Source: Gemmatimonadota bacterium (GTDB taxonomy: Bacteria > Gemmatimonadota > Gemmatimonadetes > Gemmatimonadales > Gemmatimonadaceae). From it: a stretch of 64,000 bases of DNA. The DNA lies in the NCBI GenBank assembly GCA_016704465.1, contig JADJAD010000014.1:62001-126000 (forward strand). The letters run 5' to 3'. Shown here piece by piece: positions 8,459-20,125 of this stretch. Below the pieces are notes generated by a model. It searched no databases, was not told where the DNA came from, and was given only the letters and a program-made list of their open reading frames with translations. The position numbers were made by a program, and so were the translations under genes. Position 1 is the stretch's first letter. Each line of letters opens with the position of its first letter.

Positions 8459-8996
8459 GACGCTCGACGGTGCGGTCGTTGAAGCTGAGGATGATCGCGG
8501 CAAGGTTGTTCGACACCACCAGGGTCGGCGGCGTGCGCCAGGCGACCCGCGTTCCGCGCGGCGACACGGTGGTGCTGTCGAGTGCCGCCGTGTCACGGGC
8601 GCGCGCCTCGGCCGACGGGTAGAGGAAGACCTCGAGCTCGTGTTCGGCGTTGCCGATGTGATACGTGGCGCCCGGCACCGACATGAAGGGGTGTTGCACG
8701 GGGTCCGCCTGTTTTTCGATCACCACACCGGCGCGCTTGAGACGCTCCTCGACCGCACAGGCGGTCCAATTGCCTTCCATGGGACAGGAAGGCGCTCCGG
8801 TGGTATCGAGGGCGGACGTCGGATCGGACGCCGCGACGCTGGCACGCGCCGAGTCGGCCGCGCGGTCGGCAGGAGGAGCGGCACACCCCGTCGACGCCAG
8901 GGCGGCGGCCATGAGGGCAGCGCGGACAAACGGCGAGCGCGGCGAGCGCGGCAAACACGCGGCGCGTCGCCGACACGGGGTCGGGGGACGGTGCAT
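8412..8996 (-). CDS. Putative lipoprotein, unknown function
   Basis: 194 residues. A basic N-terminus (PCRRRAACLPRSPRSPFVR) precedes a hydrophobic stretch and a lipobox-like ALASTGC, suggesting export and lipidation. The mature part has a Cys-containing segment (PSCPMEGNWTACAVEERLK) and predicted mixed alpha/beta content; LVVSNNLAAIILSFNDRTVE near the end is the most conserved-looking stretch. I do not recognise a family. Its stop TAG is in the opposite-strand reading of GCCTAACG at 8410-8417, and it overlaps dinB tail to tail. The start could also lie at a downstream ATG within the signal region. Confidence 0.6.
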   Translation of the reverse strand: MHRPPTPCRRRAACLPRSPRSPFVRAALMAAALASTGCAAPPADRAADSARASVAASDPTSALDTTGAPSCPMEGNWTACAVEERLKRAGVVIEKQADPVQHPFMSVPGATYHIGNAEHELEVFLYPSAEARARDTAALDSTTVSPRGTRVAWRTPPTLVVSNNLAAIILSFNDRTVERLTLALAAGLPEPEKR

Positions 8997-9132
8997 GCAC
9001 GGAAGCTAGCGCCGCCGGGCGGCCGTCGCATCGCGCGTCGCCGCCCTACCGAACGGCGCGCGGGACATTTTCATTGCGTATGCGGCGGCAGGCGCCCGAC
9101 TTCACCCAGGACGCATGAGGAGCTGAACCCCC

Positions 9133-9924
9133 ATGAGAGCAGACGAGATCGACTACCGGCTGATCGGCGATGACTTGCAGGGCGTGATCGTCACCCTCGA
9201 TCCGGGCGAAGCCGTGGTCGCCGAGGCCGGCGCCATGATGTACATGCAGGACGGCATCCGGATGGCGACCAGCCTGGACCAGACCGGGCGTGGCGGCGGG
9301 TTGTTCGACAAGCTGAAGTCTGCCGGCAAGCGCGTGCTCTCGGGCGACTCGTTCTTCATCACGTGGTTCATGAACGAGTCGTCCGTGCGCCGAGACGTGG
9401 CCTTCGCCGCACCGTATCCCGGCAAGATCCAGGCGATCGACCTGCAGCAGTGGGGTGGAACGTTGATCGCGCAGAAGGACGCGTTCCTGTGCGGTGCGCG
9501 TGGCGTGGACGTCAGCATCGCCTTCACGCGCCGGATCGGCGCCGGCTTCTTCGGCGGCGAGGGGTTCATCCTCCAGAAGCTGCTGGGCGAGGGTCTCGTC
9601 TTCCTGCACGCATCGGGCACCCTGCTGGAGCTGGACCTGGCGGCGGGCGAGCGGCTGCGCGTGGACACCGGCTGCCTCGTCGCCATGCATCCGACGGTCG
9701 GCTACGACATCCAGATGGTCCCGGGGATCAAGACGGCGCTGTTCGGGGGGGAAGGGTTGTTCTTCATGCAGCTGACGGGGCCCGGCCGGGTCATCCTGCA
9801 AACACTTCCGTTCTCGCGGCTCGCCGACCGGATCATCGCGGCATCCCCGCGCGCCGGTGGTGCGCGACGGGAAGAAGGATCGGTGCTCGGCGTGCTTGGT
9901 GGCATGCTCGACGGCGATCGCTAG
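9133..9924 (+). CDS. AIM24 / TIGR00266 family protein
   Basis: 263 residues of beta-rich AIM24-like protein, a widespread bacterial family without an established reaction. Family features are the opening DYRLIGDDLQGVIVTLDPGE, the AEAGAMMYMQDGI segment, a long glycine-rich middle (GAGFFGGEGFILQKLLGEG) and GLFFMQLTGPGRVILQTLP near the end. A strong GAGGAG lies 11 bases before the ATG. It stands alone between the lipoprotein and the kinase genes, convergent with the latter (13 bases apart). Confidence 0.88.
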   Translation: MRADEIDYRLIGDDLQGVIVTLDPGEAVVAEAGAMMYMQDGIRMATSLDQTGRGGGLFDKLKSAGKRVLSGDSFFITWFMNESSVRRDVAFAAPYPGKIQAIDLQQWGGTLIAQKDAFLCGARGVDVSIAFTRRIGAGFFGGEGFILQKLLGEGLVFLHASGTLLELDLAAGERLRVDTGCLVAMHPTVGYDIQMVPGIKTALFGGEGLFFMQLTGPGRVILQTLPFSRLADRIIAASPRAGGARREEGSVLGVLGGMLDGDR

Positions 9925-9937
9925 CGAGGCGCGCCCG

Positions 9938-11695
<1,758 letters not shown>

Positions 11696-11707
11696 GTCGG
11701 AAAACTG

Positions 11708-14700
11708 TTACGGAGCGCTCGCTGGTACCAGCGTCACGTGCACGATTGTCCCGCGTGGACGGCGGGGCGCCAGGTGGATCGCCCCTCCCCAGGAGTCGAC
11801 GAGCCGCTTGGAGATGGCCAACCCGAGTCCGCTCCCGCTGGTGCGCGTCGAGAAGTGTGGCTCGAAGACGCGGGAGAGCACGTCGGCCCCGATGCCGTCG
11901 CCGTCGTCCTCCACGACGATGGCGACCTTCTCCAGCTGACGCTCGACCCGCGCCACCACCCGCGTGGCATGCGCGTGGCGCGCGTTCTCCAGCAGGTTGA
12001 GCAGGACCTCGCGCAGTTCGTCGGCGCGGGAGAGGGCGAACACGTCGCCCCCCTCCCCTTCGATCACCCACGCCACGCCGGAGTCACCGAGGCGCTCCAG
12101 CGCGACCACATCGCGCAGCACCGCCACGAGGTCGGTCGGCTCACCGGGGATCCGCTCACCAGGCGCGGTCCCGAACTTCGAAAACGAGCGGGCGATCTCG
12201 TCCAGCCGGTCGATCTCCTCGAGGATGCGCGACACGTTCCGATCGAGGATGGCGTCGAAGTCGTCCCGTCCATCGGCGCGTGCGCGGCGCAAGTGCTGCA
12301 CGCCGAGGCGAATCGGCGTGAGCGGATTCTTGATCTCATGCGCCACCTGGCGCGCCATCTCTCCCCAGGCAAAGACGCGCTGCGCCCGAGCCAGGTCGGT
12401 CAGGTCGTCGAGCGTCAGCACGACGCCGCCGCCGCCACGCGAGAGCCGCGTCAGGCGGGCGCGCAGCTGACGGCCGCGGTGTTCCAGCTCGAACCCGTGG
12501 TCGTCTCCACGCGCGTCGTCCATCGCGAACGCCGTCAGCTCGCGATGCAGCGCCTCGCCGCCCAGCGCCCGCAGCGCGTCGCCCGGCGAAACCGACCGGC
12601 CAAGGATCCGCTCCGCCTGGGCATTGGCCAGGGTGATGGTCCCATCGACCTCACAGGCGACGACGCCGCTGGCGACGTGGCGAAGCACGGCCTCGGTGCG
12701 GCGCTGGGCCTCCTCCAACAGCATGCGCGAGGCGCCGAGATCGGTGGCCATCTGCCGAAAGGCCGCGTAGACCGGGCGAAATTCGTAGGGGGGAAGCGAC
12801 CCGAGCGACGGCAGCGTGCGCCGTCCTCCCGCCACGTCGAGCGCGGCCGAGCGCAGGGCACCGATGGGCGCGGCGAAACCACGGGCCACGAGACCGCTCA
12901 GCCAGAGCGCGGCCAGCGCGCCCAGCGCCGTGGCGAACAGCACGAGGACGCCGAGGTCGGTGCGCTGGCGCTCGAGCGTCTGTTCACTGCGACGGGCGGG
13001 GGCGGCGATGATGATGCGCGCACTGCGGGTGTCCATCAGCACCCGGTACCCCACGAGCGTCGTCACCCCGCCCACCGTCAGGCGCCGGCTGGCCGAGACC
13101 TCGTCGCCTAACGCGACACTGCGCGCGGCCACGGGATCGAGGTACCGCCCCAGGGGGACGAGGGCGTCGTAGAGCTCGTCGCTCGACCGGGTGAGGTGCC
13201 CGCCCGCGTACAGGAAGAGCGGCGTGGCGAGGCGTGCCCCCTCCTCCGACAGCCGGCCCACGTCGCTGGTGGCGGCCACGGCGCGCAGCGTCTCGCGCAC
13301 GAGCAGCTCGCGCGAGAGGCGATCCTCATCTTGCAGCCGGCGGTAGGTCCAGATGGCGAAGGCGGCGGCCGGCAGCACGAAGGCGACGAACAGGGCCGCG
13401 CTGAGGCGGGTCCGATAGCTGGCACGCCACCGCCGCAGGCGCACGCGGGCCCACCGCCAGAGGGCCCCGTCGGCCGCGGCCGCCAGCGTCCACAGCGCGG
13501 CAACAATCGCCAGGTCGAGCAGCACGAGCAACGCGCCGCGCTGGACCAGCGCGTCGAGCGACCGCAGCTCGACCTCGACATGGGCGCGCACGTAGCCACG
13601 CGTCCCGCCGATCCGCCAGTCGCCATGCAACTCGTCGTCGATGCGCTGCCACCGCGGCGCCTCGTCGGGGCGCACGTCGGGCGAGAGCGACGTCACGCTC
13701 AGGCGGTAGGGCGGCTCCACGATGCTCGGCACCTCGAGCCCCACGAGAGCGGCGAATGGGTCATCGGCGATCAGGCGCGTGCGTGGCGAGACCACCACCG
13801 TGAGGACCCGTCCGGAATCGAGTGGGGCCCCGAGCACGAGCTGTGTGCCCTGGTTCGAGGCGAGCTCGCGCACCAGGGACCGCCCCGACGCACTCACGTC
13901 GGCCACCACCTCGCGTTCTCCCTCCACCCGCCGCTCGAAATCGGCCACCACCAGGACCGCGTCGGGCGCATCGCCGGCGCGGCGCCACGTGGCCAACTCC
14001 ATGGGATTGCCCGACGCCGCCAGGTCCGACGCCACGTACAGCCGCAGCAGGTCCACGCGTGACTGCGGATGCGGCGCGCCCTGAACGTCGTCGGCGAAGC
14101 GCTCGAGCAGTCGTTGCGTTTCCACGTCGGGCGACTCGAGCCCCCGCACGTCCCGCTCGGCGAGCGCGACCCGTCCGCGCGTGACCGAGCCCCAGACCAG
14201 CGTGACGGCGCCGCACGCCGCGACGAAGGATGCCCGGAGCACGAATCCGCGCGTCCGCCGGGACAGGCCGAGGGCCAGCATGGCGGCGATCCACGGCAGC
14301 GGGTACCACGGCGGCCAGCCGTCTGCGGCACTCCACAGGACGGGGGCAGCCAGGGCCGACACGGCGGCCAGCGCCGAGGCGACCATGACCGGTACACCGC
14401 GCCGTCCGCGCAATACCCCGCTACCCGCCTGGGCCACCGCCAGAAGCAGCGCGGTCGCGACGAGGAACAGCGCGACCTCCCAGGCCAGCCAGAGCGTGAC
14501 CGGGATCCCGCGCAACGGCGGGGTGATGCCGCGCGCCAGGTCGCGCAGGATGAAGGGTCCCAACGTCGCCACCAGGAGCAGGACGACCGGCGCGGTGACG
14601 CGCGTCCCCGTCCCGACTCGCAGGCGACGCAGCGCGAAGACCGCGAGCACCGCGATCGCCCCGGTCAACACGAGGGCACCGACGCTGGCGGTCAGCGGGC

Positions 14701-15703
14701 CACCGCCAGGGGCGAAGAAGTACGTCGGGTCGAAGATGGCGAGACGGTTGGACAGGGCGGACAACGGAAAGAGCCAGATCGTGCCCAGCGCGACGCTGAG
14801 CAGACCCAGGCGCCGCCCGACGGAGGCCGGGCGACGCCACGCGGCGGCCAGCGACGCGAGAAGCGCGACCGCCAGCGCCGTCGCCCCGGTGAACCTCGTG
14901 CGTTCCTCGACCCGCAACCGCATGAGCGCGGCACCCATCGTCTCGCTGCGTGCCCAGAGCGCGGGCACCTCGGCCGGCGCGATCTGCAGAAACCCGGGGC
15001 GGGGCGCGGGTGAAAGGATGAAGCCCCGGATTCCCTCACGCGTCGCGATCGTGGCGCTCAGCCCGCGGGCGAGTCGGTCGGCCGGCGGGTCGGCCGCCAG
15101 CACGCGCATGACCACCACGCGGCGCGTTCCCCGAACCGCCGTGGCGAAGGCTACGGTATAGAAGTCGCCCCAGATGACGCCGCGAGCGGCGGTGAGCGAG
15201 TCGACCGCGACGCGCACGGGCCCGATCCAAGCCGTCGCGCGCTCCCCGTCCATGATCACGGCCGACACCTCACCCAAATCGCGCATCGGAAGCAGCGACT
15301 CCAGCCGTGCGAACCGCGTCGCGGGGGGACCTTCGATGTCGAGGGCCTGCGACGCAGCGGTCGCCAGGGCACCGAAGTCGTCTCGCGCGACCCGAGTGAG
15401 GGTGTGCTCCGACGCGACCGATCGCGCGCGTTCGAAGCCGACCGGGTCGCGCTCTACGCCTCGAAAGGCCCCTGCGGCGCGCCACCCGTCCACTCCCAGC
15501 CAGACCATCGCCAGCATCGCGACGAGGAACGCCGGCCGTCGGCGGGTGCGCCACCCCAAGACCGCCGAGAGCATGATGGCTCCCGACGTGGCGATGAGAT
15601 ATGGTTCGCTCCACCATCGTAGCCAGAGCGCTCCGCAGACCAGGGCCCCGGCGATCGATGCCAGCCAGAGCTCGCTGAAGCGCTCATTCGATGATGACGA
15701 CAT
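11708..15703 (-). CDS. Large NtrY-like sensor histidine kinase
   Basis: 1331 residues, about twice a normal NtrY. The N-terminal ~550 residues hold roughly ten hydrophobic segments around a soluble loop. A second extracytoplasmic section and two more helices follow, then a HAMP-like linker (GLVARGFAAPIGALRSAALD), a PAS domain (EAVLRHVASGVVACEVDG) and the kinase core. The phosphoacceptor is in VAHEIKNPLTPIRLG near residue 1120; N box NLLENARHA, G1 EDDGDGI, F/G2 FEPHFSTRTSGSGLGLA. No response regulator gene is adjacent; the next gene in the operon is a Ser/Thr kinase. Its ATG overlaps the start of the divergent creatininase gene in a shared CATG. GGAG lies just before the ATG. It contains a TTA-GGC Leu-Gly pair at 13106-13113. 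Confidence 0.9.
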   Translation of the reverse strand: MSSSSNERFSELWLASIAGALVCGALWLRWWSEPYLIATSGAIMLSAVLGWRTRRRPAFLVAMLAMVWLGVDGWRAAGAFRGVERDPVGFERARSVASEHTLTRVARDDFGALATAASQALDIEGPPATRFARLESLLPMRDLGEVSAVIMDGERATAWIGPVRVAVDSLTAARGVIWGDFYTVAFATAVRGTRRVVVMRVLAADPPADRLARGLSATIATREGIRGFILSPAPRPGFLQIAPAEVPALWARSETMGAALMRLRVEERTRFTGATALAVALLASLAAAWRRPASVGRRLGLLSVALGTIWLFPLSALSNRLAIFDPTYFFAPGGGPLTASVGALVLTGAIAVLAVFALRRLRVGTGTRVTAPVVLLLVATLGPFILRDLARGITPPLRGIPVTLWLAWEVALFLVATALLLAVAQAGSGVLRGRRGVPVMVASALAAVSALAAPVLWSAADGWPPWYPLPWIAAMLALGLSRRTRGFVLRASFVAACGAVTLVWGSVTRGRVALAERDVRGLESPDVETQRLLERFADDVQGAPHPQSRVDLLRLYVASDLAASGNPMELATWRRAGDAPDAVLVVADFERRVEGEREVVADVSASGRSLVRELASNQGTQLVLGAPLDSGRVLTVVVSPRTRLIADDPFAALVGLEVPSIVEPPYRLSVTSLSPDVRPDEAPRWQRIDDELHGDWRIGGTRGYVRAHVEVELRSLDALVQRGALLVLLDLAIVAALWTLAAAADGALWRWARVRLRRWRASYRTRLSAALFVAFVLPAAAFAIWTYRRLQDEDRLSRELLVRETLRAVAATSDVGRLSEEGARLATPLFLYAGGHLTRSSDELYDALVPLGRYLDPVAARSVALGDEVSASRRLTVGGVTTLVGYRVLMDTRSARIIIAAPARRSEQTLERQRTDLGVLVLFATALGALAALWLSGLVARGFAAPIGALRSAALDVAGGRRTLPSLGSLPPYEFRPVYAAFRQMATDLGASRMLLEEAQRRTEAVLRHVASGVVACEVDGTITLANAQAERILGRSVSPGDALRALGGEALHRELTAFAMDDARGDDHGFELEHRGRQLRARLTRLSRGGGGVVLTLDDLTDLARAQRVFAWGEMARQVAHEIKNPLTPIRLGVQHLRRARADGRDDFDAILDRNVSRILEEIDRLDEIARSFSKFGTAPGERIPGEPTDLVAVLRDVVALERLGDSGVAWVIEGEGGDVFALSRADELREVLLNLLENARHAHATRVVARVERQLEKVAIVVEDDGDGIGADVLSRVFEPHFSTRTSGSGLGLAISKRLVDSWGGAIHLAPRRPRGTIVHVTLVPASAP

Positions 15704-16448
15704 GTCTCCAGATCAGTCCGATACGTCCCGCCAACCCCTGCGCCTGAAGGCGATGCGCCCCGGCGCGGTCGCCGACGCCATCGCGCGAGATCCACGTCTC
15801 ATTATCCCGGTTGGTACGTGCGAGCAGCATGGCCCGCACCTCCCCTTGGGGTGCGATACGATCATCGTCGAGTATCTCGCCGACGACTTGTCGGCCGAGT
15901 TCGGACTCCTGCGTGCCCCGACCGTGGAGTACGGGGTCAACGCCGAAGTCGAACGCATTGTACCGGGAAATGCCACCCTGCGCCGGAAGACGCTGCTTCG
16001 CGCGCTCAACGACCTCACTGACGCATGGGAGGCCGGAGGGATCCGGGAGTTCATCTTTCTGACGGCCCAGGGGCATGACGGGCATCAGGAGGCGCTGGCG
16101 ACCGTGGTGACGAAGGACGCGCGCGTGCGTGTCGTGGACATCCTGTCGATCGAGTTGTCGGATTTGATGGTCAGCGACTGCGGCCCGATGCACGGCGACG
16201 AAGTGGACACGTCGCTCCTGCTCTACTTGGCCCCGCACCTGGTCCTCATGGAGCTGGCGCACGACTACATGATCACCAACCGCAATGCCCAGCGATACGG
16301 GCGAGGATCGCTGCGCATTCCCTCGTCAAGTCCGGGAAACGTCGGGTGCCCGACGCGGGCGAGTGCCGCGACCGGCGCAACAATTTACGCGCGCATCCGC
16401 GCCCGCATCCGGGAACGCATCCTGCTCACGCCATCCCCTTCCACCTAG
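15702..16448 (+). CDS. Creatininase family amidohydrolase
   Basis: 248 residues. Family metal-site motifs are present: LIIPVGTCEQHGPHLPLGCD (Glu, His, His, Asp ligands, about residues 30-49), FLTAQGHDGHQEAL with further histidines, and MHGDEVDTS. Members hydrolyse cyclic amides or formamides such as creatinine or mycofactocin and riboflavin-pathway substrates; the substrate here is unknown. I chose ATG 15702 because alignment to the family begins at RLKAM; ATG 15753 is an alternative. The start codon overlaps the divergent histidine kinase start by two bases. The C-terminal 40 residues (RASAATGATIYARIRARIRE) look locally repetitive at DNA level. Confidence 0.82.
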   Translation: MSPDQSDTSRQPLRLKAMRPGAVADAIARDPRLIIPVGTCEQHGPHLPLGCDTIIVEYLADDLSAEFGLLRAPTVEYGVNAEVERIVPGNATLRRKTLLRALNDLTDAWEAGGIREFIFLTAQGHDGHQEALATVVTKDARVRVVDILSIELSDLMVSDCGPMHGDEVDTSLLLYLAPHLVLMELAHDYMITNRNAQRYGRGSLRIPSSSPGNVGCPTRASAATGATIYARIRARIRERILLTPSPST

Positions 16449-16509
16449 CCCTCGCAGCAGCCACCCGTTGGCGAACGGGGAAAGTGCGCGGGGGTACTAC
16501 ATTTCCATC

Positions 16510-17202
16510 ATGCACACTCGACATGTCGGCCTCGCCGCGGCGCTGATGGTCGCCGCCACGTCACTGGCGGCCCAAGGGGCGCAGATCATCGATCAGGGGA
16601 GCTTCACGATCACCGTGAGCAATCAGCGCGTGGGACGTGAGGATTTCCGCATCGAGGGGACGCCGGGCGGAAGCGGCGGCCTGGAGTACGTGGCGCGCGC
16701 CACCGTGGCGTTTTCGGACCGGCGACTGACGCCCGCCCTGCGCTCCGACTCCATGGGGACGCCGTTCGACTACCAGATCGAGAGCCGCGGGACGACCACC
16801 GGGACCGAGCGGTGGAGTGGCAAGATCACTCGTGGCCGGGTGAGTGCCCGCATCAACAGCGCCCGCGGCGAATCGGCCAAGGAATACATCGTCACCGATG
16901 GGGCCTTGATCATCGACGACGACGTCTTCCACCAGTACTTCTTCCTTGCCCGGCGGTCGACGGAGTCCAGCGTGGCCATCGTGGTCCCGCGCCGCAACGT
17001 GCAGCTGGTCGTGCGGCTGGCCGTCACGGGGCAGGAGCGCGTGACCATCGGAACGAAGGACCTGGACGCGCGCCATCTCGTGATCACGGAGCCATCGGGG
17101 GCCACGCGCGAGGTGTGGCTCGACGCACAGGGGCGCGTGCTGAAGGTGGCGATTCCCTCGCGCAACCTGGTGGCGCTACGCGACGACCCGCCGCCTGCCT
17201 AG
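16510..17202 (+). CDS. Secreted protein, unknown function
   Basis: 230 residues with a clear signal peptide (HVGLAAALMVAATSLAAQGA). The mature part is beta-rich (FTITVSNQRVGREDFRIEG, FDYQIESRGTTTGTERWSG) and ends with a conserved-looking TREVWLDAQGRVLKVAIP, the kind of ending seen in DUF3108/DUF6134-like periplasmic beta-barrel folds. I cannot assign a function. TACATT (16498-16503) sits six bases before the ATG, a -10-like position that would make a leaderless message. It precedes the tolC-macAB cluster by 157 bases, a gap in which I see no gene. Confidence 0.65.
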   Translation: MHTRHVGLAAALMVAATSLAAQGAQIIDQGSFTITVSNQRVGREDFRIEGTPGGSGGLEYVARATVAFSDRRLTPALRSDSMGTPFDYQIESRGTTTGTERWSGKITRGRVSARINSARGESAKEYIVTDGALIIDDDVFHQYFFLARRSTESSVAIVVPRRNVQLVVRLAVTGQERVTIGTKDLDARHLVITEPSGATREVWLDAQGRVLKVAIPSRNLVALRDDPPPA

Positions 17203-17359
17203 ACGGGAAGCGCTGAGAGGCAGGCGGCGAGGGACGCCCGGCCCGTGAAACCGTCCGTCGGTGCGGCGCTTTGGTGGGATAGTGGGATGAACTGAAACCC
17301 GGCCTGTCGCCGCGCCGTAGAGCCCCCTTATCCTACACCTCCACCGCATCTGGCACTCC

Positions 17360-18832
17360 ATGCGACAATTGATCGGCATCTTGCTCGTGGTCGGTAGCGT
17401 GCAGCTCGCGCAGGCGCAGGCACCGACCACGGGTCCCGTGCTTCCATTGGACGAAGCGATCCAACTCGCCGTCCGCAACAATCCGCAGTTCCTTCAGTCG
17501 GGCAGCGCTCGACAGCGGGCCGCGGCGGCGTTGCGCGCAGCCAAGGGGCAGCTCCTCCCCGTCGTGCGCTCGTCGTTCGGCTCGAGCTACCGCGAGGGGC
17601 GCCAGCAGTTCTTCGCCGGTCAGGCGTTCGGATCGACGTCCGACGTACTCTCGTCGAGCGCCGACCTCAGCCTCGACCTGACCATCAGCGCCGCAAGCTG
17701 GATGGCGCGACGGCAGCAGGCCGCCAACCTGGCGGCGTCCGAGTCAGATATCTCGAGCGCCGAGGCCACACTGCGCTCGAACGTGATCACCCAGTACCTC
17801 AACGTGCTGCAGGCGCAGTCGCGTGCAACGCTGCAGGACACGCTGCTCGTCTCGACCCAGGCCGCGCTCGAGCTGGCCCGTGCCCGCGAGCAGGTGGGGG
17901 CGGCGACCACGCTCGACGTGCGACGGGCCGAAGTGGCGGTAGGACAGCAGCGGGTCGCCGTGCTGCGGGAACGCAATGCCGTGGAAGTCGAGAAGCTGCG
18001 ACTCTTCCAGCAGTTGGGGGTGGAGCAGCCGGAGGGGGTGACGCTGACCTCGGCGTTCGTGCTCGAGGAGCCGTCGGTCCAGCTGGGATCGCTGCTGGAT
18101 CAGGCGCGGCGCCAGAACCCGGCGCTTGCCGCGCTGAATTCCCGCGCCCAGGCCACCGACGTCGGCGTGTCGAGCGCGCGATCGTCGTACTTTCCGACGC
18201 TGTCGTTCAGTTCCGGGGTGAGCGGCTTCTCGCAACAGCTGCGCAACATCGATGGGAGCATCAACGATTCGCGCTTGAACGCGCTCTCCCAGCAGCGCTC
18301 GTGCTTCTCGCAGGACTCTCTCCGACGCGGCGCGGGACTCCCCAGCATCCTGCAGCAATGCGGCCAGATTGTCTTCACAGATGCCCAGGCGAGTGCGCTG
18401 CGTGACGCCAATGCGCAGTTCCCCTTCAAGATGACGCGATCGCCGCTGCAGTTCTCGGCGCAGGTCTCGCTGCCGATCTTCGACGGCTTCACCCGCGAGC
18501 AGCGCATCCAGGAAGCGACCGCCAGCCGCAATGACGCGCGGTACCGGGTGCGGGAGCAGGAGCTGAAGCTCACGGCCGACGTGACGTCGGCGTACCGCAA
18601 CTTGACCACCGCGTACCAGACGGTACGACTGCAGGAACAGAATTCCGTGGCCGCGCGCGAGGCCCTGGCGCTGGCGCAGGAGCGCTTCCGCGTCGGCGCG
18701 AACACGTTTGTCGACGTGACGCAGGCTCGCTCCGATTACGAGCGTGCCGAGACCGACCGCATCAACGCGATCTACGACTATCACAAGGCCTTCGCCGCGC
18801 TCGAAGCGGCGGTCGGCCGTCCCCTGCGATAA
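17360..18832 (+). CDS. TolC family outer membrane efflux protein
   Basis: 490 residues with signal peptide (LIGILLVVGSVQLAQAQA). It has the two coiled-coil repeats of TolC-type channels: LDEAIQLAVRNNPQFLQSGS opens the first, and the second ends with ALAQERFRVGANTFVDVTQARS. Expected to form the trimeric outer-membrane duct for the adaptor and ABC permeases encoded directly downstream (16 bases to the adaptor gene). A C-containing insertion (SQQRSCFSQDSLRRGAG, around residues 310-330) is unusual for the family and may be a surface loop. Confidence 0.9.
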   Translation: MRQLIGILLVVGSVQLAQAQAPTTGPVLPLDEAIQLAVRNNPQFLQSGSARQRAAAALRAAKGQLLPVVRSSFGSSYREGRQQFFAGQAFGSTSDVLSSSADLSLDLTISAASWMARRQQAANLAASESDISSAEATLRSNVITQYLNVLQAQSRATLQDTLLVSTQAALELARAREQVGAATTLDVRRAEVAVGQQRVAVLRERNAVEVEKLRLFQQLGVEQPEGVTLTSAFVLEEPSVQLGSLLDQARRQNPALAALNSRAQATDVGVSSARSSYFPTLSFSSGVSGFSQQLRNIDGSINDSRLNALSQQRSCFSQDSLRRGAGLPSILQQCGQIVFTDAQASALRDANAQFPFKMTRSPLQFSAQVSLPIFDGFTREQRIQEATASRNDARYRVREQELKLTADVTSAYRNLTTAYQTVRLQEQNSVAAREALALAQERFRVGANTFVDVTQARSDYERAETDRINAIYDYHKAFAALEAAVGRPLR

Positions 18833-18847
18833 CCGAGGACGAGTGGA

Positions 18848-20125
18848 ATGAGTAAAGGCATGAAGTGGGGACTGGGGCTGGTGGTCGTACTCGCTGCTGC
18901 AGGTGCCGCCGCCGCCAAGGCGCGCAGCGGCGAGAAGGCGACGGAAGTCCGGATCGAGAGCGTCGAAAAGCGCGACCTCGTGGCGTCCGTGACGGCGAGC
19001 GGCCAGGTGCAACCGGTGACCAAGGTGGATGTGGCGGCCGACATCAGCGGGCGCATCGTGCGCCTGGCGGTGAAGGAGGGCGAGATCGTCAAGCGCGGAC
19101 AGTTCCTGCTGGAGATCGACCCGGCGCAGTACCAGGCGGCGGTGCAGCGATCCGAGGCGGCCGTGGCGTCGGCGCGGGCATCGGAGGCGCAGGCCAAGGC
19201 GAACCTGCAGCAGGCCACGCGAACCTACGAGCGTTCGCTGGAGATCCAGAAGACGAATGCGGCGCTGATTTCCGTGGAATCGCTGGAGCAGTTGAAGACG
19301 GCGGTCGAGGTCAACACCGCGCTGCTCGAGTCGGCGTCGCAGAACGCGGCGCAGTCGGCGGCCTCGCTGCGCGAGGCGCGCAGCAACCTGTCCCGGACGA
19401 CGATCATGGCGCCCATGGCCGGGAAGATCACGCGCCTGGCTGTGGAACAGGGCGAGACGGCGGTCCCGGGCACGTTCAACCGCGACGCCGCGATCCTCCT
19501 GACCATTTCCGACCTCTCGGCCTTCGAGACCAAGGTCAAGGTCGACGAGACCGACGTCGCCCGCATTTCGCTGGGTGATTCCGCCCTGATCCAGATCGAT
19601 GCCTTCCCGGACACCACGTTCACCGGCCGGGTCGTGGAGATCTCGAACAGCGCCGTGCGTGCTGCGGGCGCCACGACGACCAGCTCGGAGCAGGCGATCG
19701 ACTACGAGGTCACCATCCAGCTGATGAACCCGCCGAATGAGACGCGTCCGGACTTCTCGGCCACGGCGAAGATCGTGACCGACCAGCGCACTGCGGTGCT
19801 GACCATCCCGATCATCGCCCTGACGGTGCGTGAGAACGAGGCGATTGCCGCCGACACGGCCGGCATCCCGGGGCAGACAAAGCAGCGCGAGGTCGGGAAG
19901 AAGGACGTGGAGGGGGTCTTCATTGTCGGGGCCGACAACAAAGTGACCTTCCGCCCCGTTAAGGTGGGGATCGCCGGCGACAAGTATTTCGAGGTCATCG
20001 ACGGGTTGAAGGACGCAGAAAAGATCGTGGGGGGCACTTATCAGGCCATCCGCGAGTTGAAGGATGGAGCGCTGGTGAAGGAACCGAAGGTCGACAAGAA
20101 GCCTGCGGCAGGAGCCAAGACGTGA
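18848..20125 (+). CDS. MacA-like periplasmic adaptor (HlyD family)
   Basis: 425 residues. One N-terminal hydrophobic anchor (GLGLVVVLAAAGAAAAKA), then the lipoyl half DLVASVTASGQVQPVTKVDV, a helical hairpin (about residues 100-170), the second lipoyl half TIMAPMAGKITRLAVEQGE and beta-barrel/membrane-proximal domains. These proteins bridge an inner-membrane ABC transporter to TolC. GAGG stands upstream of the ATG. The gene ends by overlapping the ATPase gene in GTGA, implying translational coupling. Confidence 0.9.
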   Translation: MSKGMKWGLGLVVVLAAAGAAAAKARSGEKATEVRIESVEKRDLVASVTASGQVQPVTKVDVAADISGRIVRLAVKEGEIVKRGQFLLEIDPAQYQAAVQRSEAAVASARASEAQAKANLQQATRTYERSLEIQKTNAALISVESLEQLKTAVEVNTALLESASQNAAQSAASLREARSNLSRTTIMAPMAGKITRLAVEQGETAVPGTFNRDAAILLTISDLSAFETKVKVDETDVARISLGDSALIQIDAFPDTTFTGRVVEISNSAVRAAGATTTSSEQAIDYEVTIQLMNPPNETRPDFSATAKIVTDQRTAVLTIPIIALTVRENEAIAADTAGIPGQTKQREVGKKDVEGVFIVGADNKVTFRPVKVGIAGDKYFEVIDGLKDAEKIVGGTYQAIRELKDGALVKEPKVDKKPAAGAKT

